Positions 62,328 through 64,000 of a stretch of DNA of 64,000 nt are shown here, piece by piece (positions within the stretch are counted from its first letter, which is position 1; the number at the start of each line of letters is the position of its first letter). This stretch comes from Labilithrix sp. (lineage in GTDB: Bacteria; Myxococcota_A; Polyangia; Polyangiales; Polyangiaceae). The notes beneath the pieces are model-generated. The model worked only from the letters and a program-made list of their open reading frames with translations, made no database searches and had not been told where the DNA came from. Made by a program: the position numbers and the translations under genes. Location of the stretch: assembly GCA_019637155.1 (NCBI GenBank), contig JAHBWE010000010.1, positions 186,001 to 250,000 of the forward strand, in the 5' to 3' direction.

Positions 62328-63533
62328 CTAGGCCACGAGCTTGCTGTGCGGGTTGGCGCCGAAGGGGTTGTCGTCGACCTTCGCGAGCGTCGCCAAGTAC
62401 GACCAGAGGCCGGCGATGCCGGGGGTGCCGGGGGCGAGCGTGACGGCACCTTTGGCGGTGCGTCCGGTTGTGCCGACTTTCACATTTTTGCCGATGACGG
62501 TGGCGGTCAGGTTCGGCTGGTGATCCGAGCCCGGGAGGCTGCGCGCGAAGTCGCCCATGATGACGACGGTGACGTTGCGGGTCTTGTCCTCGACCATCCG
62601 CTTGATGAACGCGTTGAGCGGCGGGAGCACGGTCCGCATCTTGTTGCGCACCGTCGCGCCGTCGGTGTCGCCGTGCGTGTCCCAGCCCGCGTCCACGATC
62701 TGAACGACGTTCGAGCCGGCGCGGACCATGAGCTCCGCCGCCGCGAACTTCGACTTCAGGTTGTTCACCGCGGTCGCGTCGCCGAGCGCGTAGGCCGTCT
62801 TCAGCTCGTCGAAGCTGAACTTCTTCACCGGCGCCTTCAGCGTGTCGATCGCCGCGACGTAGCCGCTCTCGAGCGAGTCGAGCGACTCGGGGCTCCCCGT
62901 CAGCGCGTTGCCGCTCATCGTCTGCGCCGCCTCGACGCCGGCCGCCGCGATCGTACGGTCGGGGACGCGCGGGTCCGGCTTGCCGCCGCCGAGCGCGTCG
63001 ATCGTCTTCTGCATGTCCGTGATCGACTGGAACGACGTCTGGCCGATCGGCGTGTACGAGGAGTCGAGGAGCCGCGGGCCGACGACCGCCGCCTTGAGCT
63101 GCGACGTGCCGCCGATCGCGTTCGCGAGGAGGAGCCCCGCGTTCCGGTTCTGGTGGTCCCAGAGCGCGCGGCGCGCGCCGGGGTGGTTCGAGATGCCGTG
63201 CCGGACGCCGACCGCGGCCATGTGCTGTCGCGTGAAGGGAGACATCGAGTTGAACCAGGCGAGGTCGATGCCGGGGCCGTTCCCGTTCGCGAGCGCCCGC
63301 CAGTTGCCGTTGTCCTTGCCGTTGCCGGTGACGCCGAAGCGGCCCACGAGCGAGTCGGCGCTCGCGAAGAGCGCGTTGTAGCCGCCCTGGAGGTGGAGGA
63401 CGACGACCGAGGTCGGCTCCGTGACGGCGGCGTTCGCCTCGCCGATCAAGCGCGCGCCCGGGATGCGCGTGCCGATCGCCGCGCCGGCGCCGATGCCGAG
63501 TGCCTTCAGAAACCCACGACGAGAGAAGTTCAT
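62328..63533 (-). CDS. DUF1501-family Tat-exported protein
   Basis: Protein of 401 residues. It begins with a twin-arginine signal (SRRGFLKALGIGAGAAIG). The mature part has DUF1501 features: VVLHLQGGYNALF near residue 45 and WDTHGD followed by VVIMGDFARSLPGS. The family is sulfatase-fold related and often paired with a partner gene upstream. Function uncertain. Confidence 0.9.
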   Translation of the reverse strand: MNFSRRGFLKALGIGAGAAIGTRIPGARLIGEANAAVTEPTSVVVLHLQGGYNALFASADSLVGRFGVTGNGKDNGNWRALANGNGPGIDLAWFNSMSPFTRQHMAAVGVRHGISNHPGARRALWDHQNRNAGLLLANAIGGTSQLKAAVVGPRLLDSSYTPIGQTSFQSITDMQKTIDALGGGKPDPRVPDRTIAAAGVEAAQTMSGNALTGSPESLDSLESGYVAAIDTLKAPVKKFSFDELKTAYALGDATAVNNLKSKFAAAELMVRAGSNVVQIVDAGWDTHGDTDGATVRNKMRTVLPPLNAFIKRMVEDKTRNVTVVIMGDFARSLPGSDHQPNLTATVIGKNVKVGTTGRTAKGAVTLAPGTPGIAGLWSYLATLAKVDDNPFGANPHSKLVA

Positions 63534-63543
63534 CTTCGATTCC

Positions 63544-64000
63544 TCAGTAGGTCATGAAGCCGGCGGACGAGAGGACGGACGCGCACGCGTACGCCCACTT
63601 GCGGCGGGGATCGGGTTCGGCGGCGGCGCCCGTCGTCGCCATGTCGACGCAGGCCTGGACCTCTTGCGGAGCGGCGACGCGGCTCCAGAACTTGCGGATC
63701 ATCGCTCCGCACTGCGCCGGCGCGCTGGTCGCGTCCGGCGCGCCGGCGAACGCGGCGTCGGTCTTCGTGTAGTCGAGGCAGCCGTCGAACGCGATGTCGT
63801 ACGCGGTCTGGAGCGCGATCGCGCTCGCGTGCGGCTCCTCGTACCAGTTCTTCGGCACCTGGCCGAAGGTCGCGCCGGAGCCGGCGAGGCGCGCGGGCGC
63901 GGCGCCGAGGACGCGCGCGTATTCGGTCTGGAGCGCGCTGAACGGCTTCACGCGCCCGCGGTCGTTGCCGAGGCGGGTGACGACGCGCTTTTCGGTGAGC
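63544..64000 (-). CDS. C-terminal part of the gene upstream of DUF1501 (partial)
   Basis: The frame is open from the window edge (about 151 residues visible) and stops 10 bp before the DUF1501 gene. A GTG at 63951 could be a start, but open codons before it suggest the gene continues. The visible part contains Cys residues and RKWAYACASVLSSAGFMTY at the end, a pattern similar to DUF1800/DUF1592-type partners of DUF1501 proteins. Identification is tentative. Confidence 0.6.
   Translation of the reverse strand, partial: LTEKRVVTRLGNDRGRVKPFSALQTEYARVLGAAPARLAGSGATFGQVPKNWYEEPHASAIALQTAYDIAFDGCLDYTKTDAAFAGAPDATSAPAQCGAMIRKFWSRVAAPQEVQACVDMATTGAAAEPDPRRKWAYACASVLSSAGFMTY

Overview
The window is very GC-rich, densely packed chromosomal DNA with strong third-position G/C bias. 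Its content (eukaryotic-type Ser/Thr kinases, FHA and Roadblock-like proteins, many Cys-rich or Ca-loop lipoproteins, an HPrK/RapZ regulatory PTS, an imuA-imuB-dnaE2 cassette) suggests a myxobacterium of the Polyangia type (Myxococcota). That placement is inferred from gene content and style; no rRNA or other phylogenetic marker was used. I see no phage, plasmid, transposase, CRISPR array, rRNA or tRNA.

Layout. 1-2330: end of a membrane-anchored Ser/Thr kinase and a zinc-ribbon protein. 2337-8262 (minus): a three-gene envelope operon (secreted 5'-nucleotidase-like metallophosphatase, Ca-loop lipoprotein, outer-membrane barrel) joined by ATGA overlaps. 8480-10679: an SDR epimerase and a lipoprotein. 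11360-21090 (minus): a long housekeeping and regulatory block, lptA-lptB, a winged-helix protein, rpoN, an unknown gene, hpf, ptsN, hprK, rapZ, ptsH, ptsI. This is a sugar-PTS phosphorelay without any permease, so it is probably regulatory. 21142-30406: Sel1-repeat lipoprotein, dynamin-like GTPase, short NFACT/RqcH-like protein, second Ser/Thr kinase coupled to an M48-like lipoprotein, and larE. 30443-36356: SOS mutagenesis cassette imuA-imuB-dnaE2 behind a LexA-like palindrome. 36368-43629: GGDEF cyclase, small membrane protein, lipoprotein, biotin carboxylase, cupin-GNAT fusion, FGE-like protein, CoA-binding protein and a 2-hydroxyacid dehydrogenase. 43639-50713 (minus): an inactive/active M16 peptidase pair, a SUKH-propeller protein, a lipoprotein and lepA. 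51265-64000: RHH regulator, tandem Ca-loop lipoproteins, RluB-type pseudouridine synthase, TPM-domain protein, large esterase, cupredoxin, zinc-ribbon protein, Roadblock-like and FHA proteins, a DUF1501 protein and the end of its partner.

The most striking feature is a dispersed structured repeat of about 102-111 bp present five times (10755-10856, 35513-35617, 50737-50838, 62083-62193, 62219-62321). Every copy can fold into an outer stem enclosing hairpins plus a 3' hairpin capped by GCGAAGC, and the stems differ between copies by paired, compensatory changes. One copy lies in frame inside dnaE2, adding about 35 residues. One lies 23 bp upstream of lepA. Two form an inverted pair filling the gap between two convergent genes. 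Around these are several minisatellite-like tracts: 50886-51210, about 54700-55160, 56039-56200, and one that has amplified the signal-peptide codons of a secreted esterase at 58900-59100.
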